From assembly GCA_949317995.1 (NCBI GenBank), contig OX439049.1, positions 16,306,395-16,370,394 of the forward strand: a stretch of 64,000 nt of DNA, written 5' to 3'. Made by a program: the position numbers and the translations under genes. The first letter of the stretch is position 1. Each line of letters begins with the position of its first letter. Shown here piece after piece: positions 1 to 11,725 of the stretch. The stretch comes from Acholoe squamosa (taxonomy: Eukaryota > Annelida > Polychaeta > Phyllodocida > Polynoidae). The notes beneath the pieces were generated by a model, which was given only the letters and a program-made list of their open reading frames with translations, did no database searches and was not told the DNA's origin.

Positions 1-2
1 CT

Positions 3-872
3 GTAGTCGGGTCGTCTCGACGAACCAACACAGCTACCCCATCCCCGAGTGCCACAGCCACATCGAGCTCTGCTTATGAGAGCGGCTCCGATACCCACAC
101 GCCCCCTGTGCCGACCCCCCCAACACGAAACATAAGGACCACCAACGTGTTACACTTGGTGAAATCTAACCTCGAGTTGGAGGATCCCGATGACTATATC
201 AGGAACCGGACACAGGAAACCTGTGATATTCAGGCCGACGTCTTCCAGGCGTGGCAAGAAAGACATATCAGCCAGGCCACCGGGTACCTCCGGGGCGTTA
301 CCGAAGGCGTGTTTGAATGTCTGCACGAGATCCAACGACGAGAAATCGCCCGAATCTCGCAGGACATGCAGGGACAAGCGAGGGATCAGCTTCGAGCCTC
401 GCTCCAACGTGAAAACGAGGCCAAGGCCATGAAGCTGAAGTACGAGTCACAGCTGCAGGAGCTGAGAAGCCAATATGACCATCAGGACGTTAGATTCATG
501 GCAGTGTTCGGCTGCTTCATGAAAGACTGGGATGGCACAGCTGAAAGTGCCTTCGAAAAGCTCCAGGCCAAGTTGCAGGAGAACAGACAACTCGAGGCAG
601 ACATTGAATCCTTCAGATTCGCTAGTATGCCTACCCCGAGAGCCTCCGCCAGTGCTGGCGCACCTCCAACAGGACCCGAGAGGGAGCTCGAAGGCGCCAC
701 CGCTGCTGCAACTGCCACCCCGACCAGACAGGCTGACGCGGCAGTCACTACCCCAGAAACAACCACGGTTGTTGCAGACCCTGCCCGAACACCCGTGGTC
801 GACAACCTGATCAGTCTGGACTCCGATCCGGAAACCCATCCTGGGGAAACAGTGATGGAGACAGACTTGTAA
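3..872 (+). CDS. Partial open frame, coiled-coil protein of unknown function (left edge)
   Basis: The frame is open from base 3, so the gene begins outside the window; the stop TAA is at 870-872. About 290 codons are visible. The middle part (bases about 400-600) is rich in Glu, Gln, Lys and Leu and would form a coiled coil; the C-terminal third is low-complexity Ala/Thr/Pro, with an acidic end. No catalytic motif or zinc knuckle is seen. It is GC-rich, unlike the AT-rich viral genes that start after 2158, and it sits on the same strand and just upstream of a probable LTR end. I infer that it is the last open frame of an LTR retroelement (Gag-like or an extra ORF). A host exon is the alternative. 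Confidence 0.4.
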   Translation, partial: VVGSSRRTNTATPSPSATATSSSAYESGSDTHTPPVPTPPTRNIRTTNVLHLVKSNLELEDPDDYIRNRTQETCDIQADVFQAWQERHISQATGYLRGVTEGVFECLHEIQRREIARISQDMQGQARDQLRASLQRENEAKAMKLKYESQLQELRSQYDHQDVRFMAVFGCFMKDWDGTAESAFEKLQAKLQENRQLEADIESFRFASMPTPRASASAGAPPTGPERELEGATAAATATPTRQADAAVTTPETTTVVADPARTPVVDNLISLDSDPETHPGETVMETDL

Positions 873-1800
873 TGACAGCCGACGACCCTACCCTACGGGA
901 CCCCCAACTACTGATACTGTGCCCCGAACCTGACGGATGCCCGGACGGATGCAGACCCACGGAGCCAAATGGACGAATCTACATCTTCCCATCTTGATCA
1001 GGGCACACCACACAGCGACGCGGCTTGCCACCGCCAAGTCCGTCACCCGCCGAATGGATCTGCAGACAAGCAGTGAACGACCTTGAAGATGCCCCGAAGT
1101 TAATTTTTATTGTACGGCAGACCCACTACGCTGGTGGGCTGCTATAGAAACATATTATATATAATTTAAATTAACCACTAGTCCTCTTACCCTACGCATA
1201 AAAATATTATTCCTGTTTTAATAACTTCGATCATAACGTCGTCCACTACGATCGAACTCATGAAACACAATAATCGGTGCTATATACCTACATGATCTGT
1301 TACCTTAAAGCTATTTAATATTTCTCAGGTACACACCCATTGTGTTCATATCTCGGGGATAGTAGTGGTATAGAGGTGTATATGTATATTATTATAGTTA
1401 TAAAAACCCACAGTTATTGTAAACTGTGTTAAAAAAAGTAATATATAGTGTTCATACGTGAACAACAAAAATTTTTCTTTTCGGGTCACGCAACTTAAAA
1501 TCATATGGTATATCGTTATTTAACATACAAATTAATACTCTATGTACGGTCTCGAACATGTTCTTCCGAACTTGTTTCGACCCATATCTCTCCTTAATCC
1601 TATTCCATAGTGTATATGTATGTTTACTTTATTTAAAATATTTATATGTGGTCGACTCCTGTTATTAAGACGTCACACAAATAACATATCACGTTCTACT
1701 TCGAACTCGTGTCTTTAACTTCGAGCCCTAATTTTCTTAGAATAACGAAATAGTACTCTGTTATTTTTGCACACCCCTTTCCTTATTCTGGTGGGGGTAG
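873..1800. other. AT-rich non-coding spacer with a short hairpin
   Basis: No gene is seen. Bases 1117-1142 can fold into a hairpin: GCAG pairs with CTGC and CCCAC with GTGGG, with one bulged A and a seven-base loop. Downstream, 1143-1790 is strongly AT-rich with repeated CTTCGA-type words. It probably belongs to the 3' untranslated part of the retroelement whose ORF ends at 872. Confidence 0.35.
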
Positions 1801-2157
1801 TGTAGGGGCTCGTAGATCGTGATATAGTGTGAGCGTCTCCCCCGAGAGGGCGTTTCGAGCGGTGCGCCCATCACCGGTAGTCACCAGAGGTCTCTTCGAC
1901 CACTGGTCCCTGCAGGGTGGTGGCAGCACTGTCCGCCTCGCTCCAGCCCCTACCTGGGGCCGAGGGAGGCGTTAGTCTGGCTCTGCCTGCCAACGGAGTC
2001 GGACCACCCTTACCTGAGCTTATGCCTAGCTAAGCAGTACTCTTCGAGGTGGATGTAATACCTACACCGAAATAAACACGTGCCAGTTGCACTAACCCGA
2101 GATACCTCGTCTGGTTTTCACTTCGAACTAGTCGAAACCATAATTCGAACCATTACA
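1801..2157 (+). mobile_element. Probable 3' LTR of the left-edge retroelement
   Basis: A G-rich tract (about 1790-1800) precedes TGTAGGGG at 1801, and a terminal ATTACA ends at 2157, which would give the TGT...ACA ends typical of LTRs. An AATAAA signal lies near 2072, in the position expected for polyadenylation inside an LTR. The neighbouring viral membrane gene changes character exactly at this right border. The upstream LTR and its target duplication are outside the window, so the left limit is a guess and the right limit is better supported. Confidence 0.35.
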
Positions 2158-2855
2158 AGTGTATAGTAGATGGACAATCCAAAGACATAGGGCAAAATCA
2201 CTTCAAATGAAGTGAGTGGTTGTATGTGGGAGACAGAGATTTCCAGGATACAGCAAATAATTACTGTGCAGATGACAAAGATCATTGGTTTCATTTGAGG
2301 CAGGCTTCTAGAAGTGGTTCTCACATTAGATGGCGGCATATATTCTGTGGTCACAAAGCGGTCTTTGTTCCATGTGTACAGGTTCCAAAGGCAAAATACT
2401 CCACATGGTAAAACACGAAACAAGTAAACGAGTGCAATGTATGTATTTCCCAAGAAATGTCCTAGCACCTGTGTCGGACATCTTGCCTGTGCTATGGTGA
2501 TTTTGTTCAAGAACTGGATGTTTTTTTCACACTCCCGAACCAGACCCCCTTTTCGACATTCAACCAGCATGGCACTTGCCACAGATTCAGTTGAGGGAAG
2601 CATGCATGATATAGTAGACACATAGAGATTGCTAAAAAGAGAGAGCCATGCATATACAGCCAGTACCAAAAGGGATGCTTGACAACACACACCGAAGGCT
2701 GTGAATTCAGTAGGGAAGTATCTTTTTGCAACTGTTGCTTTGAATGCCAGACTGACATAAAGCCAGGCAATTACCATACATTGCCATGGCATTGGGGAGT
2801 GCATCACAACTCCAACAAGTATTTTCGATGCAGAAAGGAACACAGCATGATACAA
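2118..2855 (-). pseudogene. Multi-pass membrane protein, 3' end replaced by an LTR
   Basis: The 245-codon frame has five to six hydrophobic segments, including stretches near residues 5-25, 27-50, 55-80, 130-160, 190-210 and 220-240, and several Cys residues in the loops. That is the look of a viral envelope or transport membrane protein. The last dozen or so codons come from the LTR sequence left of 2157, so the native C-terminus is lost. A multi-pass envelope glycoprotein such as gM is conceivable, but no family signature was seen. The ATG at 2853-2855 is used; the gene is divergent from the + strand gene at 2962 and the two share a 100-bp intergenic region. Confidence 0.5.
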
Positions 2856-2961
2856 AAGTCACCAAAGCTCTGTATCGTTCTTCTTGAAGAAACATCACTA
2901 GATGACTATCATGTGATGTGATAAGATCTTTTATTAATATCAAACTATAGATCTCATTTAA

Positions 2962-4225
2962 ATGGAAGTCAGTGTACACTCTATATCAACAGTTCTATAT
3001 TCACGCTACAACAGAATAGGGTGTGAACCAGAGCACAGAGAAGACATCATATTGAGCATGGCTGGAAATCCTCATGGGATGGGTTTGTCTACTATCCCCT
3101 ATATCTATTGCATCAAAGAGAAGGACAGAGACAGGAACAAATTATGCCAGAGCCTATACTATTTAGAGGTAGAATTTGCTTGGCCATCAACTGGGAAGTT
3201 CTTTGATGAAACCACAGATAAAAATATCAAACAGAAGACATATGAGACATATCATCAATCTAACTACATCAGTGTACTGAGAAGTTTCAAAGATGCAACA
3301 AGTTATGACATAATGGATCCCATCAAGTATATCACACGGGTAACAGACAAAGGTAAAGACAAACTACTATATAGGAGAGAAATCAGCTTCCAAGAAAAAC
3401 AAAAAATTCAGGATTGCTCTGAAAGTCAGAGAAGGTTGAATGACCTCATGTACAGAGAGATAGGCATAGATTACATAGATAGCATGAGGGGCTTTTTTTG
3501 TCTCAGTGAGATAGCTAGAAGGTCACAGATGTGCGTTCAGAATGTGGAAAATGATGTTTCCAAAATCATTTCACGCATCACTGTGAACACGAACTCTGGA
3601 TGTTGGGTTAGCACAAGACCAAGACTACAAGAGGACATTTTGGCTTTCCCTCGGTGGAGTACACTTCAATGACATATTTTACTTTCCATGCGAACTTCGG
3701 GAAGAGAGATCAGAACCTTTGTTCATAAAAAACCGCAACATATTGCACAGTCACTTATGCGAACTGAGTCTTGGGAAAGAACATTCGAAGTGTTGCCGGC
3801 CACTGCATTTGAGACTTGGCACAAGTGCAGAAAATGCGATACATATCAAAATCAGAAAGAACATGGAACAGTTATTTGATCTGTCTCCAAGTCAGTTGAT
3901 CACATACACTCAACATCTAAATGGCATAGCTGAAATCATGATGAAACAACAACAAATAGTGACGAAGGCAGAGGATGATGTGAACAGGAAAAAGAAGTCC
4001 AGGAAGAAAGTCACTGTCTGGGACGACATGAGCACCAACCAAACTGGAAGTTATGTCACAGGTGAACCACACATGGGAGATGTCCATCCAGAAACCTTTA
4101 GCCAAATTGAAAAAATTAAAGAAAATGAAAATAACTATGAAATTGACCTCAAGCCCTTGTTTGAATCTGAACAACACAACTTCCTTTCAAATCTTGCAGA
4201 CAAACACAACCTTTCCCTGGAATGA
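2962..4225 (+). pseudogene. Viral protein of unknown function, one frameshift
   Basis: The first part (2962 to about 3620) is in one frame and the remainder (to the TGA at 4223-4225) is in another. The second frame is open from about 3602, so a single indel between about 3602 and 3669 would explain the break. The product would be about 420 residues. The first part is rich in charged residues, and the C-terminal third has a basic Lys/Arg cluster (about 3990-4010) followed by an acidic tail. No known domain was recognised. It starts a run of + strand genes (2962-8409) with short gaps, as expected for a compact viral genome. Confidence 0.5.
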
Positions 4226-4274
4226 AAAATGAATTTTACAGAAGAAGTCACTGTAACATAGCAGTGGCGATGCC

Positions 4275-5910
4275 ATGTCATCTCCAATCACTCCATTCAG
4301 AGAAATGGGTCTTTGTGCGGGTTTGGGTAAACAGCTTCTTAGGAATGCTGCCAAGATATATCTCAATAAGAAACCACAGCACCACATTGATTGGCTGGAG
4401 CCTACTCAACGAGAGGAAGCACTCAAGCAAACAGAAGTCCTGCTAGTGGACATGGCACAACAGTTCTTTCTTTCAGCTGAAGAAATTTCTATGACAGTAA
4501 AAGAGGAGATCATGGCATTACATCATTTCCAACCAAACTATTGACTTGATTGGTGATATTTACATCAACCCGGAGACAAGGACTGCCACAAATGTGATTC
4601 AAACATTTTCCATGGAGGCAATGGTGTGCACAATTGGAAACAAGGTGTTTAGCCTTATAGAAAAGTGGAAAGAATGCACACTGGAATACAGAGCGCATGA
4701 TATGTTGAAGTATGTGTTCCTGTGCATGGATGGCAATGCACCTATGGCCAAGGTATCTGCTCTGAAGAGGAATTCCCGAAACTGCTTCAAGAAGAGGAAA
4801 GTTCATTCCAAAAGTTCAAGGAGCATGCCAAGAAATGGTACCTGGTCATCTTTACAAGGGAAGCATAACTATGTTCATGGCAAATCGTGAGAATCAGATA
4901 ATTATCCTCAATATGCTAATTGACCTCTTGAAAGAATCAAGAAATCCTGTGACCGAAGGAACATCAATCTACCTTGTGGCAGGTCCTGCAAAAGATTGGA
5001 CCAAAAAAGAAAGGTGTAGGAAAATTTGGGGCAAGTTAAATCATCCACTCTTCCACACACTGAAAGAACAAGAAATTTGATATGCCCAGGCAGACAGCAT
5101 TGTTCCCATGATTTGGTCTATCATAAAGCAGTCACACCTAAAAGCCTGTATCATCTCAAGAGATATGGATATGCTGCTAACACTTTTGTCCCTGGCAGAT
5201 CCTAACTTGCTCTTGTTATGTCACATGGAAAAGCGATATTGCAACAAAACACTGGTGATTTTTGACAGAGAAATTACATTCCGGGCCAGGCCTCTCCAAA
5301 AGGAAAAGCAGTTGGAAATGACTATGTGGAATCTTTTCCCAGAGTGAGAGCTGAAGACATCTTGAATGGCTGTGAGATTATGGGATGCCATCCAAAGACA
5401 CAATACTTTCCTGGTGTATCATTTGTTACTTGGATGCAAATACAGCACTTTTTGGATGAAGTGAATGACAAAAGTGATGAGTACACTGAATGTGTCAAAA
5501 TCAACATAAAAGACTTGCAAGAACCTTCTGTGTTTGGACGCCTGATACACAACGTGATCAAAACAGCTGAGAACATCTTTCCAATTCGCCTACACGACCA
5601 TGTCTATTTGGTTGAACATGATCCTACAAGTTCTGATGAAAGCTTCGAATGGTATGCAAGAAGATGTCCTGCCACCATGTCAAAGAAAGCAACCAGTTCT
5701 CAGGCATGCCTTATGCAGCAACCTGGCCTCAGAACTGCATTCAATGAAAGCATGAAGCGCAGACTGTATTCCCTTTCTCTTCTATCTGACAGCAGGCCAA
5801 GACATGTGAATTGGGTCACCTTGTCTGATGCAGATCTGGCAAAGAAGTGTGGTTATTCTGCAACCTTGAATTACAAGTACATGAACAAAATGTTTGTTAA
5901 GAGAAAATAA
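4275..5910 (+). pseudogene. XRN/FEN-like 5'-3' exonuclease remnant
   Basis: Several blocks resemble the catalytic half of XRN/FEN (PIN-like) nucleases. They are an N-terminal MGLCAGLGKQLL (from about 4305), an aspartate block DLIGDIYI (about 4543), the MDGNAPMAKV block (about 4728-4757) with a following basic run, an ADSIVPMIW block (from about 5093), the ISRDMDMLL block (about 5155-5180) and a GNDY-type block near 5315. Order and spacing match XRN1/XRN2, in which acidic residues bind metal. The frame is broken at about 4505 and 4790-4835, by a TGA at 5078-5080, and again at about 5290-5340. In a virus, such an enzyme could degrade RNA (compare host-shutoff nucleases) or process DNA; this role is inference. 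FEN1-type nuclease is the alternative. Confidence 0.55.
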
Positions 5911-5976
5911 AATAACTGAGAAAGAAAAGCAGAGTTTGTATTGTCGTATGTTGTTAAGTTTGTTTTGTGAATAGAC

Positions 5977-7059
5977 ATGCCCATTCACTTTGATGAAAAG
6001 CTTTCACATGCAATCACTGTGGTGAAAGACATTCTTCCACAAAGCAAGGAAATGTGGGTTCCTATTGAAATGACTAAACTTCTTGAACACAAGGGTACCT
6101 TCATAAGCATAGATAATCTAAATGTCCGACTAACTTCAGACAAAGCTTTGCCTTGGATAGTCAGCTGGAATGGCATATCACTATTGCCATCTTTGACTCA
6201 TTCCATAGATCAGGTCAGGTCTGAGATAGACAGAGGTCAGGGATATCATGGGTACACTGATCTGACTGATGGATGGAATTTAGCACAACTCCTTCAACTT
6301 CTGAGAAAACACATAGGAGAATTTGCATTTTCAACATTTCAATCAACTTACATGGAACTCAAGGGAGAGTTTATACACAACCGAAAAATAAATGAAAAAT
6401 ATGATGACTACATGGAAACATTTTACATGGATGAAAAGCGGAGACAAGGGGGAATAGAATGTGTCATGATCTCATCAGATGAGGATGATGCCAACAAAGG
6501 ACCCCTGATCACTTTCATACATGCGTTGCTTCAGAATGAGTCAACTTTGAAACTGTTGGAATATTTCAGCAACCCCATATATGAAAAGCTTTTCAAGTAT
6601 CGTCTGGACCTTGAAACAGGCCCTGATGAGGAGCATTTCCCTTTAAACCTTCCTGTTAAGATATCGAAATGTGCACCATGTGAACTTTTGAAGGTGATTC
6701 CCATGCGAGCAGTAAAAGATGTAGTCATGTTCTTTCAAGAGCTAGAAGTTCACAATTATCTGTACTATGTTACTGAAAAGGAGTTCACTGCTCCAATTGT
6801 TCAAGTGCTAGTGCCAGCTGAGACCCCTATGAAGATCCTTGTTCAACTCAAGTTTTCCCAAGGCATAGGATGGAAAGATACTGGTGATAGAACAAAAACA
6901 GATCCACCTATGCTCTTGTTGAACAATCTCAACTATAAAGCAAGGGCGAGATCTCACTCTTACTTTTCTCATGAAACTGAAGAACAACTCGAAATGAATT
7001 TGAAGAAATACAAGGGCAAAGCAGACATGAAATGTTCAAAGCGGATTTCTTTTTATTAA
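5977..7059 (+). CDS. Uninterrupted viral protein, 360 residues, unknown function
   Basis: ATG at 5977 and TAA at 7057-7059 bound an unbroken frame between two broken genes. The protein is mixed alpha/beta in composition, with no signal peptide or membrane segment, and has an acidic serine patch (MISSDEDDA) near residue 166-174. Codon use is similar to that of its neighbours. No catalytic motif was recognised. The position in a co-oriented run and the moderate size would suit a capsid, tegument or replication accessory protein, but that is not shown by the sequence. Confidence 0.6.
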   Translation: MPIHFDEKLSHAITVVKDILPQSKEMWVPIEMTKLLEHKGTFISIDNLNVRLTSDKALPWIVSWNGISLLPSLTHSIDQVRSEIDRGQGYHGYTDLTDGWNLAQLLQLLRKHIGEFAFSTFQSTYMELKGEFIHNRKINEKYDDYMETFYMDEKRRQGGIECVMISSDEDDANKGPLITFIHALLQNESTLKLLEYFSNPIYEKLFKYRLDLETGPDEEHFPLNLPVKISKCAPCELLKVIPMRAVKDVVMFFQELEVHNYLYYVTEKEFTAPIVQVLVPAETPMKILVQLKFSQGIGWKDTGDRTKTDPPMLLLNNLNYKARARSHSYFSHETEEQLEMNLKKYKGKADMKCSKRISFY

Positions 7060-7090
7060 AGACTTAATCTTTTGGGTGTAACATATGATT

Positions 7091-8409
7091 ATGTCTCTCG
7101 ATGATGTGGCTCACCTTGCCATGGTATATGATACTTTCTGTGGCCCTAGCTCAAACCAAAGTAGGGGAATCAAGAGATGACTGGAAGAAATATTTGATTA
7201 TGATTTGAACTTCTGCATGTTCAATAATGGAATATCCAGCAACAGTTATAGACCAGACATCAAGAGGTCCCGTGACATGTTCATGAAAGAAGAGCTGACA
7301 AGTGAGATTGACTTGCCTTAAATGGCCCGAGGGAAGGAACTTTTGGGAGATCAATCTAGAATAATCAAGCTTCCAGATCTCTCAGTGCCTGCCTTTGGCA
7401 GAGATCTGACAGTCGAAGTGGCTGGAAAGTTTGACCTGGTCTTGAACACAGTCACTTCACTGTATACTGAAAATTGTGGTCCATTAGAACCTAACCATCT
7501 CCTTTTTCAATACATGGGCTTGAAACGCATTCGATATTCCCTTGGAGAAAGACATCCGAATGGAAATCCACTGAATTATATGATGAACGGAATGAGATTC
7601 CTTTGGATGATGGAGTTGCATATACTTGCGATGAATTGGAAAGGGAAATGCAGCTCATGAACCGTGTTCACGAAGAATACAGCCTGCGGTTCGGTAATCT
7701 TAACGTAGATCCACTAGCTACTCTAGTTTCCTTCAGACAGCTGAGGCAACATATTGAACAAACCAATCGTATATTGCAGTCACAGTACCTTTCCTCAGCA
7801 AGGAATGAGAGTTACATTAGGCTGAAGGAGAAGGTTGTCAGTCAACATCGCCCTCAGAGTGTTGCAGCTTTCATGGTCCAAATTCAGTCACCTGAAATGT
7901 TCTATGACACCTTTTTCCCTAGAGGAATTCTGAGTAGCAACACAACAGGGGAAACAGTGCCATTCTGTGATGGGAAAGCCTATGAAGGCATGGTGACACT
8001 TCAAACAACTGGATCACTTAACATAGACATAGAAGATGGAGATCATCATTTGCAACATGGCAGTGTGCTTTCCAGTGGGTTTCTGTATCTGATAGTTGAA
8101 ATGAAACAACTTCTTCCTGGAGACTACAAATTCAACTATCCATGGATTCGCATGTTGCTGACTGATAAAACGAAAGAGATGATAATGGAAGACATACTAC
8201 TTGAGACAAGAGGGAGGTGCCACTTATCGAGAAATGGGAAAATGACCAAAACTATCATCAAGCCAGTTGGAAAACTTTCGGTTGGCCCTCACAACGTTCA
8301 TGATCCATGTCATGTGGATGCAAGACAATACTCTCAATTCGATGTGCTACTATTTCATTATTCCCCACTTTTTGTAGTTTTCAATGATTCATATGAACAA
8401 ATAAACTAG
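7091..8409 (+). pseudogene. Viral protein of unknown function, two stops and a frameshift
   Basis: From ATG 7091 the frame reads through a TGA at about 7178-7180 and a TAA at about 7319-7321, then shifts frame near 7590-7605 and continues to the TAG at 8407-8409. Together this is about 440 codons with coding-like composition throughout. The C-terminal part alternates hydrophobic and polar residues, as in a beta-rich structural protein, and has no membrane segment. It closes the + strand run; the next gene (8548-9435) is convergent. I do not recognise a family; a capsid or tegument component is possible. Confidence 0.5.
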
Positions 8410-8547
8410 GAAACGGAAAAATATTTGCTTGGCTTCGTCTTGTTTATTCAATTCTCACACATAACCAAGTGGGATTAGCTTTCCTTCTGATTTTGGTTCT
8501 CTCAATATACTTTCACATTCTTTAGATGATGAAAGGCACTTCATCAG

Positions 8548-9435
8548 TCAACATCCGAAAGCCTGTCTAGCAGCCACTAGCTCTCTATTTTCATATGATA
8601 TTTTGTGACGCGTCAGTTCAGATTGTTTCAATATGACTTCTTGGATGTCTATAAACAAGCCAGCATTTATCCACTGGATGGTACGCATGTATCGGCAGAG
8701 GTCCTGTTGCAAGCCGAGACTTTGTGACTTTTCCACCATGTCATCTGGGGTTTTCACTATCAACACCATACCTTGCACATTGCCTGTAAGGTCCTCGTGA
8801 CTCAGGCATATCAACAAGTGGAAGGCTGCAGTATATTTTCCAGTTTTCTTGTCACAAAATTGCCATTGGTTTTCTGATAGGCTTTGTGGGAATAATGAGA
8901 TGAATGTCTTCAGCAGAACATCATATGCATCCCTTATGCAAGTGCTGCCATGAAAATTTCCACCTTCCATTTTCAGCATCTCACTCATTTCATTGTATTC
9001 CTCCATGAGTGATGATCTTTCTTTCTTCAAACTCGCCACTTCAGATATTTTGACCTGGAGCTGTCCACGAAGTTCGTCTATCATGTTTTCAAGTTTTCTT
9101 ACTTTCTCATTCATTTCTGATTGCATTATATCATAACTCGATCTCTCCTCTTCCAATTCATTCTGTATTTCCCTCAGTTCCTTAAGAATATCAGATCTAT
9201 TGTCATCCTGTTTGTCTGCTTTGACTTTCATGTAATATCCCATGTCAGAGAGGGCTTGTTCTGCAATATTACACCTTTCCTGAAAGAGTGCTATTTTGTC
9301 CTTGGCTTCTTTCAATTTGGCTCTTTGTTTGGATGTGTCTCGAGCATGTTTGTCATTCTTCTTGCATTCTTCCTCCCACCGCAGATGAAGTTCTTGGTAG
9401 CTTTGCCAAAAAGAATCTTTTTGAGTATCATCCAT
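8548..9435 (-). CDS. Coiled-coil protein, 295 residues, uninterrupted
   Basis: ATG at 9433-9435 and a stop at 8548-8550 bound an unbroken frame. Residues about 10-155 have dense heptad-like Leu/Glu/Lys/Arg spacing (for example LKEAKDKIALFQERC) and predict a long coiled coil. The C-terminal half is globular, with hydrophobic segments and several Cys. A structural, tegument or scaffold-like role is plausible but not demonstrated. A second coiled-coil gene lies at 23322-25021, in much worse condition. Confidence 0.6.
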   Translation of the reverse strand: MDDTQKDSFWQSYQELHLRWEEECKKNDKHARDTSKQRAKLKEAKDKIALFQERCNIAEQALSDMGYYMKVKADKQDDNRSDILKELREIQNELEEERSSYDIMQSEMNEKVRKLENMIDELRGQLQVKISEVASLKKERSSLMEEYNEMSEMLKMEGGNFHGSTCIRDAYDVLLKTFISLFPQSLSENQWQFCDKKTGKYTAAFHLLICLSHEDLTGNVQGMVLIVKTPDDMVEKSQSLGLQQDLCRYMRTIQWINAGLFIDIQEVILKQSELTRHKISYENRELVAARQAFGC

Positions 9436-9480
9436 TTTTGTCTACTAATCTGAACTCATGAAATTCAGCTGATAATAATA

Positions 9481-10296
9481 ATGACTGACACTGAAAATCT
9501 TCTTAGCATCGAGCGAGAATCCATATACCAAAAAGGTATTTTGATGATGGGATCTGTAATGCAACAGTTGTTCGGACATCCTTACTACTCCTTTGCATCC
9601 ATGCGTACCAGGGCAATGAAGAGAGTGAATCACTTTTAACGGAATTACTGCTGCCTCTTACAAAACATGATCGCTCTCAAGAAAGCACAAAATGACCTCG
9701 AAAGTGTAGCAAGGGATGTGAGCTCAGAGAAAGTGGTTCTCTCAAAGAAAATAGAGCTGACTTGGTCTACACCCATGCATTTGAGGGAGACTTTTTTGAT
9801 TTTGAAGGACAACCTACAAGACACCTTCATGACAAAAAGTGACATTCAAGTAAAACTTTCTGAGTATGAGCGGTGCAAGGAATTGTATGGTTTATTCAAT
9901 CACATAGATGATTTGGTCTGCAGGACACTAGCAGAGACAGAACATATAGAAAAACTCACCTTCTTTTGCAAACAGTTTGATTCCCTTAATGCATTCAAGA
10001 TTTCCAAGTCTGTCAGGTTCGAAAACACTTTGGAGTCTCTCTTGGGACACATGGCTCAATTTTATAAGACAAAAGAGTACATAAACAGTCAGCTATCCAT
10101 TGCAAGGGCGTCCAACATCAGCACAGCTGTTATGGTTGGTAATCAAGTTGACAATGCTACATCAGCAAATTCATTGAACAGTTCTCTATTGTCTGGATGT
10201 GTAGGAGAAAAAATACCATCAGACAAAAAATCTGACATTAAATCGTCCAACAAGAGAAATGATTTAGATAACTCCCCTCAGCTGGTAGCAGTTTAA
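9481..10296 (+). pseudogene. Viral protein of unknown function, one early stop
   Basis: From ATG 9481 the frame meets a TAA at about 9640 and then continues in the same frame to the TAA at 10294-10296, giving about 270 codons. A short alternative frame is open across the stop, so two compensating indels are also possible. The C-terminal 60 residues are Ser/Asn/Lys-rich and polar. AATAAA follows immediately after the stop (10296-10306). It is divergent from the coiled-coil gene at 8548-9435, with a promoter-sized gap of about 45 bases between start codons. Confidence 0.45.
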
Positions 10297-10460
10297 TAAA
10301 AATAAAACATGATATCAAGTATGTGTTTGATTTTTTTTTATTCAAGTAGGCATCAATCCTCATTATGTTCCATTAAAATACCCCTAGCAGATAACCAACT
10401 ATGCAATTCTTTGGTTAGATTTCTATAAATCTTCAATGCATGTTCTCTCATCTCTTGTGT

Positions 10461-11725
10461 TTATCTAAGTTCTCGCTCTGGAGCTGTAACTCTTGATTTC
10501 TTTTTTGCTTGGTTCTGGGATAGAAGTTCATCTCTTTTCGAATCAGTTGTGTAAGCTTCCACTGAGTTTTCTGATATCAAAACTAACCTTTCCATCCAAG
10601 GATCCATTTCAAGTCTGTCATCTTTGGCAAAGGAGACGATGGTCTCAACAACATCTTTTAGTTCTTGTGTCCCAGTTCCCATTTAGACATGATGTCTCGG
10701 GCCAAGGTAATAACTTCCTCTTGCTTTATAACTGGTATGTACGAGTCAGACGTTTTCAAGGGAAAATTCTCCAAACATACATCCTTTTCTTCTCTTCTCC
10801 ACCTTTTGATCACAATGAACTTCAGCCAATCTGGAAGTATGTGCCACATACAAGAAAGCTCCGGATTACATCTCTTCTTCCTGCGAATCCCATATAAGTT
10901 TTTGGACCAGGAATTGTCATCCTCTATTACAAGGATGCCCTCATATGCTTTTTGGAAGGATTTTGAACCTTCTGAGTGCTTTTGCCTTATGAGTTCACGA
11001 TGGAGTATGAGTTGACATTTTTCGAGTGCAGAAAGGTTCTTTTTAAATTTCATTTCCCATTCACAACATAGGTAATTGAGGGAAGAATCGATGACTGCCT
11101 TTTGCAACAAAGGGGCTAATAACTCTGGAGTGGTGTGTGTCACAGACTCTTTTGTTTGGCGTTGAGTATTCACCGAAAAAGAGTTATGGTACAATTGGTT
11201 CTGGCAGAGAACTTCCACACCTTGCCTGACATAAGTGCAGGCTGATTTTAGTGGAGGAAATGAGCTGTCCTTCGAGAACCTGACAGAATCAGCTTCTTGA
11301 AGTTGGTCAAAGAGAGTCCATCTGTTTTCAATGCCATGTAACAGCATGGTGTAATTTCTGTTATTTGTCTTAGGAGGAGCAGCGACATGTTGATATTTCT
11401 AAAAGGAGGATGTCATAAATGCACTGTGACATGTCCTGTAATAGAACTCCTCTGATATAGACCCTTTGCTGGTCATGTTGTTAGAAGATGTTGAAGGGAA
11501 GGCAAGGTGAGAGCTGGATGAGATGAAGGGTCTGATCCTCTTTGTCATGTTTTCTACGAAACAGTTTCTATTTTCCAGTGGTCTGAGATGAACACTATGT
11601 GCCTCTTCCAGTGGATGCATGTCATCAGAGTAGAATGTGTTGTAGCTTGACACTTGATTGACACAAGTGTACACAACAAAGAAATCACTGCTAGCATTAC
11701 AACACAGCACAGTCTGAGCACTCAT
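10461..11725 (-). pseudogene. Viral protein of unknown function, stop plus frameshift
   Basis: Reading from ATG 11725, the frame runs to a TAG at 11399-11401, continues in the same frame to about 10660, and then the coding-like sequence changes frame to end at 10461. The last piece begins with its own ATG (10682) and overlaps the previous frame by about 25 bases, so it may be a separate 73-codon gene. The middle part has amphipathic helices and a basic Arg/Lys run (about residues 180-190 of the part starting at 11347). No family was recognised. Confidence 0.45.
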
